From positions 1 to 45,486 of the forward strand of contig CAVKJG010000009.1 of NCBI GenBank assembly GCA_963656825.1: 45,486 nucleotides of DNA, written 5' to 3'. The notes below the pieces were generated by a model, which saw only the letters and a list, made by a program, of their open reading frames with translations, made no database searches and was not told where the DNA came from. This DNA comes from CAG-841 sp963656825. GTDB lineage: Bacteria; Bacillota; Clostridia; Oscillospirales; CAG-272. Positions 31,301 through 39,623 of the stretch are shown in pieces (positions within the stretch are counted from its first letter, which is position 1; every line of letters starts with the position of its first letter). The position numbers were made by a program, and so were the translations under genes.

Positions 31301-31983
31301 CGCAGATCACCGTTTATATCGGCTTTTTTACCGATATCGCCGCGATTTTTTACGATTCTCGCCGGAACGCCGATCGCAACCGCGCCGCTCGGAATATCGT
31401 GCGTGACGACCGCCCCCGCTCCGATAACGGCGTCATCGTCGACGGAAATTCCTTCAAGCACGACGGCTCCCGCTCCGACAAGCACCCCGTCGCCTATTCT
31501 CGTCGGAACAGCCGACAAAGGCTCGAGCACTCCCGCGATAACCGCGCACGCCCCGATGTGAGAATTTTTCCCTATCACCGCGCACGAGCCTATGACCGCG
31601 TTCATATCTATCATTGTGCCGTTTCCTATCACCGCGCCGGAATTTATCGCCGCGCCGTGCATTATGACGGCGTTTTTTCCTATCACAGCGCCCTCTCTTA
31701 TGTGCGCTCCGCGCTCGACTCTCGCATCGACCGACAAAAGCCCGACCGAGCCGAGCGCGGTTTTCCTCGCCATCACCTCTACATCGATGTCGCGGATTTT
31801 ATCAGCTTGCCTCAAAAGACATCTTTCCATATCCTCCCACGCGCCGAAAGCCACAAAAAATCCCGAATCTCCGAAAACTTTGCAGTTCGGTATATCGGGC
31901 TTTTCCGACGCCGATATATACGCTTTTACGGGAGTTTTCCTTTCGGAGCTTTTTATTTTTTCGGATATTTCTCTGCCCGTCAT
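31297..31983 (-). CDS. dapH: Tetrahydrodipicolinate N-acetyltransferase
   Basis: Acetylates tetrahydrodipicolinate with acetyl-CoA. The 228 residues have a DapH N-terminal region (about 1-80) and then a left-handed beta-helix of hexapeptide repeats such as GAVIGKNAVIMHGAAINSGA, ending in a VTHDIPSGAVAIGVPARI cap. The gene overlaps dapA (upstream) and the deacetylase gene (downstream) by 4 bp each. Confidence 0.94.
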   Translation of the reverse strand: MTGREISEKIKSSERKTPVKAYISASEKPDIPNCKVFGDSGFFVAFGAWEDMERCLLRQADKIRDIDVEVMARKTALGSVGLLSVDARVERGAHIREGAVIGKNAVIMHGAAINSGAVIGNGTMIDMNAVIGSCAVIGKNSHIGACAVIAGVLEPLSAVPTRIGDGVLVGAGAVVLEGISVDDDAVIGAGAVVTHDIPSGAVAIGVPARIVKNRGDIGKKADINGDLR

Positions 31984-32849
31984 ATCAGCTTTTCCCTTTG
32001 CATTGCTTCTTTAAGCGTCTTTTCGCCGCGCTTTGACATTTCAAAAAGCGGCAGGCGCAGTCCGCCCACGTTCATCCCCATAAGGTTCATCGCGGTCTTT
32101 ACCGGAATTGGATTTACCTCGCGGAACAGCGCCGACACAAGCGGCAGAATTTCAAGCTGAATCTTCCTTGCTTTATTCGTATCGCCGGAAAGAAACGCCC
32201 TTGTCATCGAGCTGATTTTTTGCGGCACGATATTCGACGCTACCGATATCACCCCCGAAGCGCCGACGGACATCAGCGGCACGGTAATATCGTCGCAGCC
32301 GCTCATCATAAAGAAATCATCGCTTATCAGGCGAGCCGCGCGCACAGCGTACGAAATATCGCCGCTCGCCTCTTTTATTCCGATGATATTTTCGTTTTCC
32401 GAAAGCTCTTCAAGCGTTTCGATATCTACACAGCACCCCGTCCGCGACGGCACGTTGTAAATTATTATCGGCACCTCCGAAGCTTCGGCTATCGTAAGAA
32501 AATGCCTGCGCATTCCCTCGCCGTTCGTTTTGTTGTAATAAGGAGTAAGCACAAGCAGCTTTTTCGCTCCGAGCGCAGCCGCTCTTCTGCATTTTTTCAC
32601 CGCCTCCGCCGTGTCGCAGGACGAACACCCCACCACAACGTCAAGCTTTCCTTCGCAGGCTTCGAGTCCTGCGGAAATGATCTGCTCCGATTCCTTTTCG
32701 CTTATCGTGGGCGATTCGCCCGTTGTGCCGAGCAAAGCAACCCCGTCCGCACCGTTTTCATATTGAAATTCTATAAGTTCTTTAAGCTTATCTGTGTTTA
32801 TCCCGTCCTGCGAAAAAGGCGTGACAAGCGCCGTATAAGTCCCTTTCAT
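31980..32849 (-). CDS. dapA: 4-hydroxy-tetrahydrodipicolinate synthase
   Basis: Condenses pyruvate with aspartate semialdehyde, the first committed step to DAP and lysine. The 289-residue (beta/alpha)8 enzyme shows GTYTALVTPFSQDG, the TTGESPT loop, YNVPSRTGC with the proton-relay Tyr, and the Schiff-base lysine in GIKEASGD. It lies 5 bp after dapF on the same strand. The operon supplies DAP for peptidoglycan and lysine. Confidence 0.96.
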   Translation of the reverse strand: MKGTYTALVTPFSQDGINTDKLKELIEFQYENGADGVALLGTTGESPTISEKESEQIISAGLEACEGKLDVVVGCSSCDTAEAVKKCRRAAALGAKKLLVLTPYYNKTNGEGMRRHFLTIAEASEVPIIIYNVPSRTGCCVDIETLEELSENENIIGIKEASGDISYAVRAARLISDDFFMMSGCDDITVPLMSVGASGVISVASNIVPQKISSMTRAFLSGDTNKARKIQLEILPLVSALFREVNPIPVKTAMNLMGMNVGGLRLPLFEMSKRGEKTLKEAMQREKLI

Positions 32850-32854
32850 TTCAG

Positions 32855-33622
32855 TTATTCACCCCATTCTCCTCTGAAAACAAGCTCCGCTCCTCCGCAA
32901 AGTCTGATATGCTCTCCACCCGAAACGCAGAGTGAGCCAAGCTCAAAATGCACCGTGATCTTTTCGTCGCAAAGCCTGAGCTTTCTTGCCACCGCGTATG
33001 ACGCGCACGCTCCCGTTCCGCACGCAGCCGTGTATCCGGCTCCGCGCTCAAAGGTTCTCACGGTAAGCTCTCCCCTGCCGTCAACGCGCACAAGATCCAC
33101 GTTTATCTTCTGCGGAAAAAGCTCACAGCAGCCCAGCTTTTCCGCCGTCCCGAACAAAAGCTCGCGATATATGTCGTCGCAGAAAACAACAGCGTGCACG
33201 CACCCGACGAACACCTCGTAAAAAAGCACCTTTCTTCCGTCGAGCATATACGTCTTGCAAAATCCGCCCGCGGTCGAAAAATGCGCTTCTCCCATATCCG
33301 CAAGTATCTTTCCGCCCTGACAAAGTTCAAGCGTTTTCACGCCGTCAAGGGTACGCACGCCGAACTTTTCCGCCGATATTCCGGTGTCGGCAAAATATCT
33401 TGCGGCACAGCGTATTCCGTTTCCGCACATACTCGCCTCCGTGCCGTCGCTGTTGAATATCCGCATCGACGGCGGATATCTTGAACAGACTATCAGTCCG
33501 TCCGCGCCTATTCCCGTTCTGCGCTCGCACATTCTGACCGCAAGCGACCTGTAATCTGCGTTTTTTATTTCGTCTATAAGCACAAAATCGTTTCCGCAAC
33601 CGTGATATTTATAAAAAATCAT
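32855..33622 (-). CDS. dapF: Diaminopimelate epimerase
   Basis: Converts LL- to meso-diaminopimelate with two cysteines: one in MCGNGIRCA (near residue 73) and one in ACGTGACAS (near 210). The start MIFYKYHGCGNDFVLID is typical. At 255 residues it is about 20 shorter than common forms but keeps all motifs. It is first in the dap operon, with GGAGG before its ATG. No clear promoter is seen in the 60 bp to the next terminator. Confidence 0.95.
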   Translation of the reverse strand: MIFYKYHGCGNDFVLIDEIKNADYRSLAVRMCERRTGIGADGLIVCSRYPPSMRIFNSDGTEASMCGNGIRCAARYFADTGISAEKFGVRTLDGVKTLELCQGGKILADMGEAHFSTAGGFCKTYMLDGRKVLFYEVFVGCVHAVVFCDDIYRELLFGTAEKLGCCELFPQKINVDLVRVDGRGELTVRTFERGAGYTAACGTGACASYAVARKLRLCDEKITVHFELGSLCVSGGEHIRLCGGAELVFRGEWGE

Positions 33623-33681
33623 CTTCGCCTCCGTAACAGCTCCGCTACGACATTTTACGCGCTTACTTTCCCGAATGACAC

Positions 33682-33720
33682 AAAAACCGCGCAGGCATCG
33701 GCAATGCCTGCGCGGTTTTT
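33682..33720. terminator. Terminator after the FAD oxidoreductase gene
   Basis: A 17-bp perfect stem (AAAAACCGCGCAGGCAT with its complement) around CGGCA. The last base of its right arm is also the first plus-strand base of the oxidoreductase stop codon. T tracts on both strands allow it to work in both directions. Confidence 0.9.
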
Positions 33721-34775
33721 CAGTTGTTTTTGTCTTTTTTTGCGCTCATAATTCCGCTTTTCATAACAAAGCGTCTGAGCGGCGGATAATACATAAACGG
33801 GCATTTCAGTGTTTTCAGCATAAGTCTTGCTCTTATTTTCGCTGTAAGCGATCTGTATGACTTATGCGGAGCTTTACACGCGAGCGCATTCGCGAGAGCC
33901 TCGCCGCTCTTTATGGCGTAGCTTATTCCTTCAAGCGAGCTGGGACTTACGAATCCTGCGGCTTCGCCTATCAGGAACACTCCGTCCCCTCCGAGGAAAA
34001 AATCCTTTTCCGAGCGCGGACGAAGCACAAGACAGCACTCGGTTCTTACGGGATTTTCAAGTATATATCCGAAGCGTCGGAGCGCTTTTTTCTGCATTTC
34101 AAATCTTTTCATAGGCGCATCCATGGGATACGCTCCTCCGAAAACCGTATATTCTCCCTTCGATACCGACCACGAACAGCAATCCGTTATGCTTTCGTCG
34201 AAAATGCAGGAATAAAGCGGAGCGTCGCTTCCGCTGCGAAACCACTGCTGGATCGACGTATACATTCTCGGCTTTGCGCCCGGGAAAACAAATCGTCTGA
34301 CGACGGACGCCGCGCCGTCCGCACCGACAAGATATCTGCACGTTGCGGTGATTATTTTTCCGCTTTCGTCCCTGTATTCAACGGAAAAACCGTCATCCTG
34401 CCTTTCGATATTCACGCATATTCCGCAGGCGACAGTCGCTGTTCCGTCGCAAAGCGAAAGAAGCCAGCGGTCGAATTTTTCCCTCGAAACGTTTATGTAG
34501 GTTCTTTTGTAGTTTCTTATGATTCCGCTTTTGCAGTCTGTCGTCTTTACAAAATCTATCTGCGGCTCGGCAAGAACGTCCTCCGGCACGGAAAGTCCTG
34601 ACTTTCGGAGTACCTTTTGCGCGTCAGGCGCAAGAAGTCCGCCGCAGGGCTTGCCCCTGCCGCAAAAGCGCAGCGGCGAGCCGTCTATCAGCAGTACGCG
34701 AAAGCGCTTCCCTGCAAGACGGGCAAACGTCGCGCCGGCAGGACCTGCGCCGACGGTTATAACATCGTAAAACAT
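33720..34775 (-). CDS. FAD-dependent oxidoreductase, geranylgeranyl-reductase-like
   Basis: A 351-residue flavoprotein. The N-terminal Rossmann motif is DVITVGAGPAGATFARLAG, the middle carries YLVGADGAASVVRR, and the C-terminal FAD site is GVFLIGEAAGFVSPSSLEGI, as in the geranylgeranyl reductase/FixC group of the PHBH fold. The substrate is unknown; many relatives saturate isoprenoid lipids or act on aromatic compounds. Cys-rich patches (CGRGKPCGG, TDCCSWS) are notable. Its ATG begins 1 bp after the tmcAL stop, so they are coupled. Confidence 0.85.
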   Translation of the reverse strand: MFYDVITVGAGPAGATFARLAGKRFRVLLIDGSPLRFCGRGKPCGGLLAPDAQKVLRKSGLSVPEDVLAEPQIDFVKTTDCKSGIIRNYKRTYINVSREKFDRWLLSLCDGTATVACGICVNIERQDDGFSVEYRDESGKIITATCRYLVGADGAASVVRRFVFPGAKPRMYTSIQQWFRSGSDAPLYSCIFDESITDCCSWSVSKGEYTVFGGAYPMDAPMKRFEMQKKALRRFGYILENPVRTECCLVLRPRSEKDFFLGGDGVFLIGEAAGFVSPSSLEGISYAIKSGEALANALACKAPHKSYRSLTAKIRARLMLKTLKCPFMYYPPLRRFVMKSGIMSAKKDKNN

Positions 34776-34776
34776 T

Positions 34777-35961
34777 TCAGTCCTCCGCCATATACGGTTT
34801 TTTTCTCATAAGCGCGCCCGCTTCGTCCGGACGACCGAGCGCAAGCGTCCACAGCGATTCCGCGCACATAAGCGTTTCAAAGCCCCGCCTTGCGTTTTCT
34901 CCGGAAAGCGCATAGTCGGCAGGCTTTGTTATTATCGGAAATTCCGACGTCTTTTTTATTTTTGCAAGTATTTCCCTGCCTGTTTTTCCCGCGCCCAAAA
35001 GCACGGAAAACGCAGGCTTTGTTACGTCGCTCGCTTTTACGCCGAGAAGCGAAAAGAGCATAGCGCGGCGGATTCTCGATTCCGAATACATTTTCGTCCG
35101 CGCTCCCGATATAAGCTCGTCAAACGAACGTGCAAGCTTTGCGCAGGAAATCAGTCTGCCGAAAAGCTCTTCCGTCATTTCTGCGGTTCCGGAACACGAT
35201 TTTACATCGGAAAGCCTGAAATGCGCCGCATACGGAAGAAACAGCCTTTCCGTCATTGCAGCCCTGCCGCAGTCCATAGCGGAAATCACTTTCTCCGCCG
35301 ACGGCGCCGGAACAGCCGCTCTTATCCCCTCTTTGTCGCCGGAATATATCATTTTTCTCACCGAAGAAGCGGAAAGAAAGCCTTCTCCCGACGTTTTTCC
35401 GTAGGCTTGTCCCTCTCTTTTCACGGCAATAGGCTTTATTTTTGAATTTGTTTTCATAAGCGCCTTGACGTATTCGAGCGCCAGAAGATCGTTTGAGCCT
35501 TCAAGCACGGGGCTTTTTCCGTAAAGCCTTTCATACGTCGAAATGCACCTTTGCGAGTAGCTCCCGAAATCCGCCCTTTCCGATTCAAAAGCGTTGCAAA
35601 ATTCCTTTGAAAGCATATTTTCCGCAACCGTTTTTATCGTTTCGATATCGCCCTGCTCGCTGCCGAAGGCAAGAAAATCAACCGCGCCGAGACTCTCTGC
35701 CACATACATTCCGCCGGCGGCAAACGCCGACGCTCCGGAGGCGCAATACGGAAACGGCAGCTCCAGCACAAGATCCGCGCCGCACTTCACAGCCGCTTCG
35801 GCGCGGTCGTATTTCGATATTGTCGCGGCGGTTCCGCGCTGAGTAAAACTTCCGCTCATTATGGCGACAACGGCATAGCCTTCATTTTTCAGTTTATCTA
35901 TCTGATGCTTATGCCCAAAATGGAACGGATCGTATTCACATATTACCGCACAAATCTTCAT
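34777..35961 (-). CDS. tmcAL: tRNA(Met) cytidine acetate ligase (YlbM family)
   Basis: Forms N4-acetylcytidine at the wobble position of elongator tRNA-Met using acetate and ATP. The nucleotidyltransferase HxGH-type motif is EYDPFHFGHKHQI near the N-terminus, followed by IMSGSFTQRG and a KYDRAEAAVKCGADLVLELP segment typical of YlbM. At 394 residues the length is normal. It diverges from ackA, and the enzyme uses acetate directly, so sharing a control region with acetate kinase is of interest. Confidence 0.94.
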   Translation of the reverse strand: MKICAVICEYDPFHFGHKHQIDKLKNEGYAVVAIMSGSFTQRGTAATISKYDRAEAAVKCGADLVLELPFPYCASGASAFAAGGMYVAESLGAVDFLAFGSEQGDIETIKTVAENMLSKEFCNAFESERADFGSYSQRCISTYERLYGKSPVLEGSNDLLALEYVKALMKTNSKIKPIAVKREGQAYGKTSGEGFLSASSVRKMIYSGDKEGIRAAVPAPSAEKVISAMDCGRAAMTERLFLPYAAHFRLSDVKSCSGTAEMTEELFGRLISCAKLARSFDELISGARTKMYSESRIRRAMLFSLLGVKASDVTKPAFSVLLGAGKTGREILAKIKKTSEFPIITKPADYALSGENARRGFETLMCAESLWTLALGRPDEAGALMRKKPYMAED

Positions 35962-35989
35962 AAAAAACTCCTTTTTCGGAAAATTGGGG

Positions 35990-36065
35990 TTGCAATCGCG
36001 GAAAAGTTGCTGTATAATGATTTTTGTTATGAATTTATTATACCGCTTAACGTAAATTTAATCAA
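35990..36065. promoter_or_regulatory. Face-to-face promoters of ackA (+) and tmcAL (-)
   Basis: Plus strand: TTGCAA (35990-35995), 17 bp, TATAAT (36013-36018) for ackA. Minus strand: TTGATT (36060-36065), 17 bp, TATAAT (36037-36042) for tmcAL. The two start sites fall within about ten bases of each other and each transcript crosses the other promoter, so polymerases would interfere. Confidence 0.75.
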
Positions 36066-36090
36066 GCGGAAACGGAGGAAAAATCAAAAA

Positions 36091-37302
36091 ATGAAAGTAC
36101 TTGTTGTAAATGCGGGAAGCTCCTCGCTTAAGTATCAGCTTTTCAACACCGACACAGCCGAGGTTCTTTCCAAGGGTATATGCGAGAGAATCGGTATTGA
36201 CGGTATCATCGAGCACAAGCTCGCGGACGGAACAAAAATCAAAAACGAAATTGCGATGCCCAACCACGAAGTCGCGATGAAAGCCGTCGTCGAATATCTC
36301 ACAAATCCCGAATTCGGCTGCATAAAGGATATGAGCGAGATAGAAGCTGTCGGTCACCGCGTGGTGCATGGCGGTCCTTACTTCTTTGAAAGCTGCCTTG
36401 TAACTCCCGAGGTTCTTGAAAAGCTTGAGCTATGCCGCGACTTTGCTCCACTTCACACCGGCGCGCACCTTATGGGTATAGAGGGCTGCACAGCCGTTAT
36501 GCCGAACACCCCTCAGGTGCTTGTATTCGATACGGCATTCCATCAGACGATGCCCGAATACGCTTACACCTATCCTATTCCCTACGAAATGATAGAAAAA
36601 TACAAGATCCGCCGCTACGGCGCGCACGGAACGTCGCATCGCTTTGTCGCAAGAGAAATGGCAAAGCTTATCGACAAGCCCGTTGAAGAAACAAAGATTA
36701 TCACCTGCCACATCGGCAACGGCTCTTCAATATCCGCAGTAAAGGGCGGAAAGTGCATCGACACAACGATGGGCTTCACTCCTCTTGACGGTCTTGAAAT
36801 GGGTACGCGTTGCGGCTCTGTAGATCCCGCGATCGTAACCTATATAATGAAAAAAGAAGGCTTTTCTCCCGACGAGATGAGCGATTTCATGAACAAAAAA
36901 TGCGGCTTTCTCGGCATTTCGGGGTATTCTTCCGACAGCCGCGATATAGAAAAAGGAATTCTCGAAGGCAATCACCGCGCGTATCTCGCCGCTTCCATAC
37001 TTGCATATCAGGTAAAGAAATACATCGGCGCGTTCACAGCCGCGATGGACGGTCTTGACGCCATAGTATTTACCGCAGGCATGGGCGAAAACAACCCAGA
37101 GCTCCGCGAAAGAGTATGCAGGGATATGACATATTTCGGCATAGAAATAGACAACGAGCTCAACGCAAAAATGTTCCGTCAGCCCAACACCGTAAAGCTT
37201 TCTACGGAAAATTCAAAGGTTCTCGTTTACCTTCTTCCCACAAACGAAGAGCTTATGATAGCCTCCGACACGGAAGAAATAGTAAAGAAGCTCAAAAAGT
37301 AA
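36091..37302 (+). CDS. ackA: Acetate kinase
   Basis: Interconverts acetyl phosphate and acetate with ATP formation, the main substrate-level phosphorylation step of many anaerobes. It has 403 residues, the ASKHA start KVLVVNAGSSSLKYQLF, YGAHGTSHRFVA and HIGNGSS. The start is the ATG at 36091 behind GGAGG; a longer in-frame reading from 35905 is rejected. phosphotransacetylase is not adjacent. A terminator separates it from the decarboxylase operon that follows. Confidence 0.97.
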   Translation: MKVLVVNAGSSSLKYQLFNTDTAEVLSKGICERIGIDGIIEHKLADGTKIKNEIAMPNHEVAMKAVVEYLTNPEFGCIKDMSEIEAVGHRVVHGGPYFFESCLVTPEVLEKLELCRDFAPLHTGAHLMGIEGCTAVMPNTPQVLVFDTAFHQTMPEYAYTYPIPYEMIEKYKIRRYGAHGTSHRFVAREMAKLIDKPVEETKIITCHIGNGSSISAVKGGKCIDTTMGFTPLDGLEMGTRCGSVDPAIVTYIMKKEGFSPDEMSDFMNKKCGFLGISGYSSDSRDIEKGILEGNHRAYLAASILAYQVKKYIGAFTAAMDGLDAIVFTAGMGENNPELRERVCRDMTYFGIEIDNELNAKMFRQPNTVKLSTENSKVLVYLLPTNEELMIASDTEEIVKKLKK

Positions 37303-37310
37303 TACACAAC

Positions 37311-37352
37311 AAAAAAATGCGTCCGCAAATCGCTCTGCGGACGCATTTTTTT
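37311..37352 (+). terminator. Terminator after ackA
   Basis: TGCGTCCGCA pairs with TGCGGACGCA, flanked by seven As and seven Ts, right after the ackA stop. Confidence 0.92.
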
Positions 37353-37385
37353 GCTTTTATCCGTTCATTTTTTTGCATTTGTCTA

Positions 37386-37413
37386 TTGATATTTTTTTAT
37401 ATTATGATATACT
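37386..37413 (+). promoter_or_regulatory. Promoter of the decarboxylase operon
   Basis: TTGATA (37386-37391) and TATACT (37408-37413) are 16 bp apart, with TGA just before the -10 as an extended element. The 75-nt leader has a small GGGA/TCCC hairpin near 37430-37445. Confidence 0.65.
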
Positions 37414-37488
37414 GTTGGTATGTATGTTGGGATAGATTGGTCCCGACCGAAAATGCAAAACATTCAAAACCATGAAAGGAAATAAATT

Positions 37489-38871
37489 ATGGCACAAAGT
37501 ACCCAGAAATTGCGCGAGATAATCAATGCGCGCCGTTCGGAAGCCTCCGCAGAGCTTGAAAAAGCCGGAAAGCTTACCGCGCGCGCACGCATGGATATTA
37601 TCTTCGACGAAGGAACATTTGCGGAAGTCGGCGCTTTTATCGGCGGCGATGGGGACGAGGACTTCTGCCCCGTTGTGACCGGCTACGGCTCGGTTGACGG
37701 ACTTTTGGTATTCGCTTTTTCGCAGGATTATTCACGCCTGCACGGAGCGATGGGCAAGGCTCACGCAGAGAAAATATGTAAGATAATCAGAATGGCGACG
37801 GACGCAAACGCTCCGCTTATCGGTGTTTTTGACAGCGCGGGTGCAAAAATAGACGAAGGCGCAGACGTTCTCAACGCCTGCGGAGAGGTCATTTCCACGC
37901 TTCTGTACTGCAAGGACACGATACCCACAATCGCTGTTATCTCCGGTCCGTGCGGAGGCGCGGGAGCGGTCGCGGCGTCGCTTTTCGACACGATAATCGT
38001 AGCCGAAAAAACAGGCTCGCTTTATGTAGTTCCCTCCTCCATGCTCGAAGACAAAACGCTCGGCAAGCCCGAAAAGCTTGCGGAAACAGGCGTTTCGGCA
38101 ATCACGGCAAAGGACGATGCCGCAGCCTGTCTTGCCGCACGAGAGCTTTGCAGATATTTCACGCCCGAAATGATAACGACAGACGACGCAAACAGAGCGT
38201 TCGATGCTTCCGTTTTTGAAAATCCGAAATATGACGTTCACACGGTCATTGCAAGCCTTTTCGACGCAGGCAGCTTTACGGAGCTTTTCGCAAAGCGCGC
38301 TCCGCAGATGACGGTAGGTCTTGCCTCGATGAACGGCAGAGTCTGCGGCGTTGTTGCAAACAACCCCTCCTTCAAGGACGGAAAAATGTGCCCCGGCGCT
38401 TGCGAAAAAGCAATAAAGCTGATAAAAATCTGCCGTACTGTCGACGCGCCCGTCATTACCCTTGTTGACGGCGTCGGCGTCGGCACGACGGATAAAATCG
38501 AAATCGGCGGAATAGCAGGAAAGCTTGCACAGCTTGCCGAAGCTTATCAGGTCTGCTATTCCTCACGCAGAATAACGGTCATCACCGGCGAAGCCTACGG
38601 AACGGCTTATTCGGTGCTCGGCTCAAAGGCGCTCGGCGCGGACTTTGTTCTCGCGCTCGACCGCGCAAAAATATCGCCCATGAATCCCGTATCCGCCGTC
38701 GAATTTCTCGGCGAGGTATATGACGAATCAAAGGTGAAAAAGATTGCCGAAAAATGGGCAAGCGAAAACGCAACTCCTCTTGCCGCCGCAAAGAAAGGCT
38801 ATGTTGACGATATAATAGAAGCTTCGGAGCTTCGCGCAAGAGTGGCTTCCGCGCTTGAAATGCTTGCATAA
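37489..38871 (+). CDS. Acyl-CoA carboxyltransferase subunit (MmdA / 12S-like)
   Basis: A crotonase-fold carboxyltransferase of 460 residues that moves CO2 between an acyl-CoA (methylmalonyl-/propionyl-CoA or similar) and biotin. Seen are IGVFDSAGAKIDEGADVL, SGPCGGAGAVAAS in the first half, and VDGVGVGTTDKIEIGGIAGK plus ITGEAYGTAYSVLGSKALGADFVLA in the second. It is some 50 residues shorter than classical MmdA/PccB, and the oxyanion segment reads DSAGAKI in place of DSGGARI, so it is a divergent branch and the acyl-CoA is uncertain. It is first of five genes. Confidence 0.85.
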   Translation: MAQSTQKLREIINARRSEASAELEKAGKLTARARMDIIFDEGTFAEVGAFIGGDGDEDFCPVVTGYGSVDGLLVFAFSQDYSRLHGAMGKAHAEKICKIIRMATDANAPLIGVFDSAGAKIDEGADVLNACGEVISTLLYCKDTIPTIAVISGPCGGAGAVAASLFDTIIVAEKTGSLYVVPSSMLEDKTLGKPEKLAETGVSAITAKDDAAACLAARELCRYFTPEMITTDDANRAFDASVFENPKYDVHTVIASLFDAGSFTELFAKRAPQMTVGLASMNGRVCGVVANNPSFKDGKMCPGACEKAIKLIKICRTVDAPVITLVDGVGVGTTDKIEIGGIAGKLAQLAEAYQVCYSSRRITVITGEAYGTAYSVLGSKALGADFVLALDRAKISPMNPVSAVEFLGEVYDESKVKKIAEKWASENATPLAAAKKGYVDDIIEASELRARVASALEMLA

Positions 38872-38884
38872 GGAGGTAGCTTCA

Positions 38885-39202
38885 ATGCCTATGCTTCTTA
38901 TGGTTGAAAACCCTGTCGGGCTCGGACTTCAGACTCTCGGTCTCGGTATGCTTATGGTGCTCGGCATAATCGCCCTGCTCTATATCATACTTAAAATTCT
39001 TATTCCTATCTTCTCCGCAATAAGCGCAAAGAAGGAAAAGAAATCAAAGTCGGAAGCTCCCGCACCCGCACCGACAACGACTGCCGCTCCTTCGTCCGAT
39101 GACGAAAGCGAAACCGTTGCCGCAATAATAGCCGCAATCGCGGCATATGAAGGAAAAGCTCCGGAGAACTTCCGCGTTGTTTCCTTTAAGAAAAGATTTT
39201 AA
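38885..39202 (+). CDS. OadG-family sodium-pump gamma/delta subunit
   Basis: A 105-residue membrane anchor. One hydrophobic helix, MLMVLGIIALLYIILKIL, is followed by a Lys-rich stretch, then a Pro/Ala/Thr linker (EAPAPAPTTTAAPSS) and an acidic helix. This is the pattern of OadG/MmdD, which assembles the decarboxylase complex. The ATG at 38885 follows AAGGAGG. It lies 13 bp after the carboxyltransferase gene. Confidence 0.9.
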   Translation: MPMLLMVENPVGLGLQTLGLGMLMVLGIIALLYIILKILIPIFSAISAKKEKKSKSEAPAPAPTTTAAPSSDDESETVAAIIAAIAAYEGKAPENFRVVSFKKRF

Positions 39203-39220
39203 TTTACGGAGGATATTATA

Positions 39221-39586
39221 ATGAAAAGATACACAGTAACTGTAAACGGCAAAACATATGATGTAACCGTTGAAGAAACAGGCGCGGCAGCTTCCGCTCC
39301 CATAGCAACTCAGCCCGCAATAGCACCGACTCCAGTAGTAACTGCTCCTGCGCCCGCAGCAGCTTCCGCAGGCGGAAGAGTAAACGTAAACGCTCCGATG
39401 CCCGGAACGGTTCTCAAAATGAACGTAGCCGCGGGCGCGACGGTAAAGAAAGGCGATATTCTCTGCGTTCTCGAAGCCATGAAGATGGAAAACGAGATCA
39501 CTTCTCCCGACAACGGCACGGTAACATACGCAATCGCAAAGGACTCCACGGTAAAGACGGGCGACCTTCTTGTTTCACTCTCCTGA
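39221..39586 (+). CDS. Biotin carboxyl carrier protein
   Basis: A 121-residue biotin carrier. An N-terminal segment (RYTVTVNGKTYDVTVEE) and a Pro/Ala linker (about 28-55) lead to the biotinyl domain with K88 in EAMKMENE, the biotinylation site. It shuttles the carboxyl group between the transferase subunits and the membrane beta subunit. It is the only biotin domain in the operon, so both carboxyltransferases presumably share it. Confidence 0.95.
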   Translation: MKRYTVTVNGKTYDVTVEETGAAASAPIATQPAIAPTPVVTAPAPAAASAGGRVNVNAPMPGTVLKMNVAAGATVKKGDILCVLEAMKMENEITSPDNGTVTYAIAKDSTVKTGDLLVSLS

Positions 39587-39623
39587 ATTTTCACGCGAAA
39601 ATAAAAAACGGAGGTGAGCTTTC

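Noticed and set aside
31129..33221. Plus-strand frames of over 300 aa opposite the dap operon
   Set aside because: The minus strand has four intact dap genes with catalytic motifs and 4-bp overlaps; the plus frames are low-complexity shadows.
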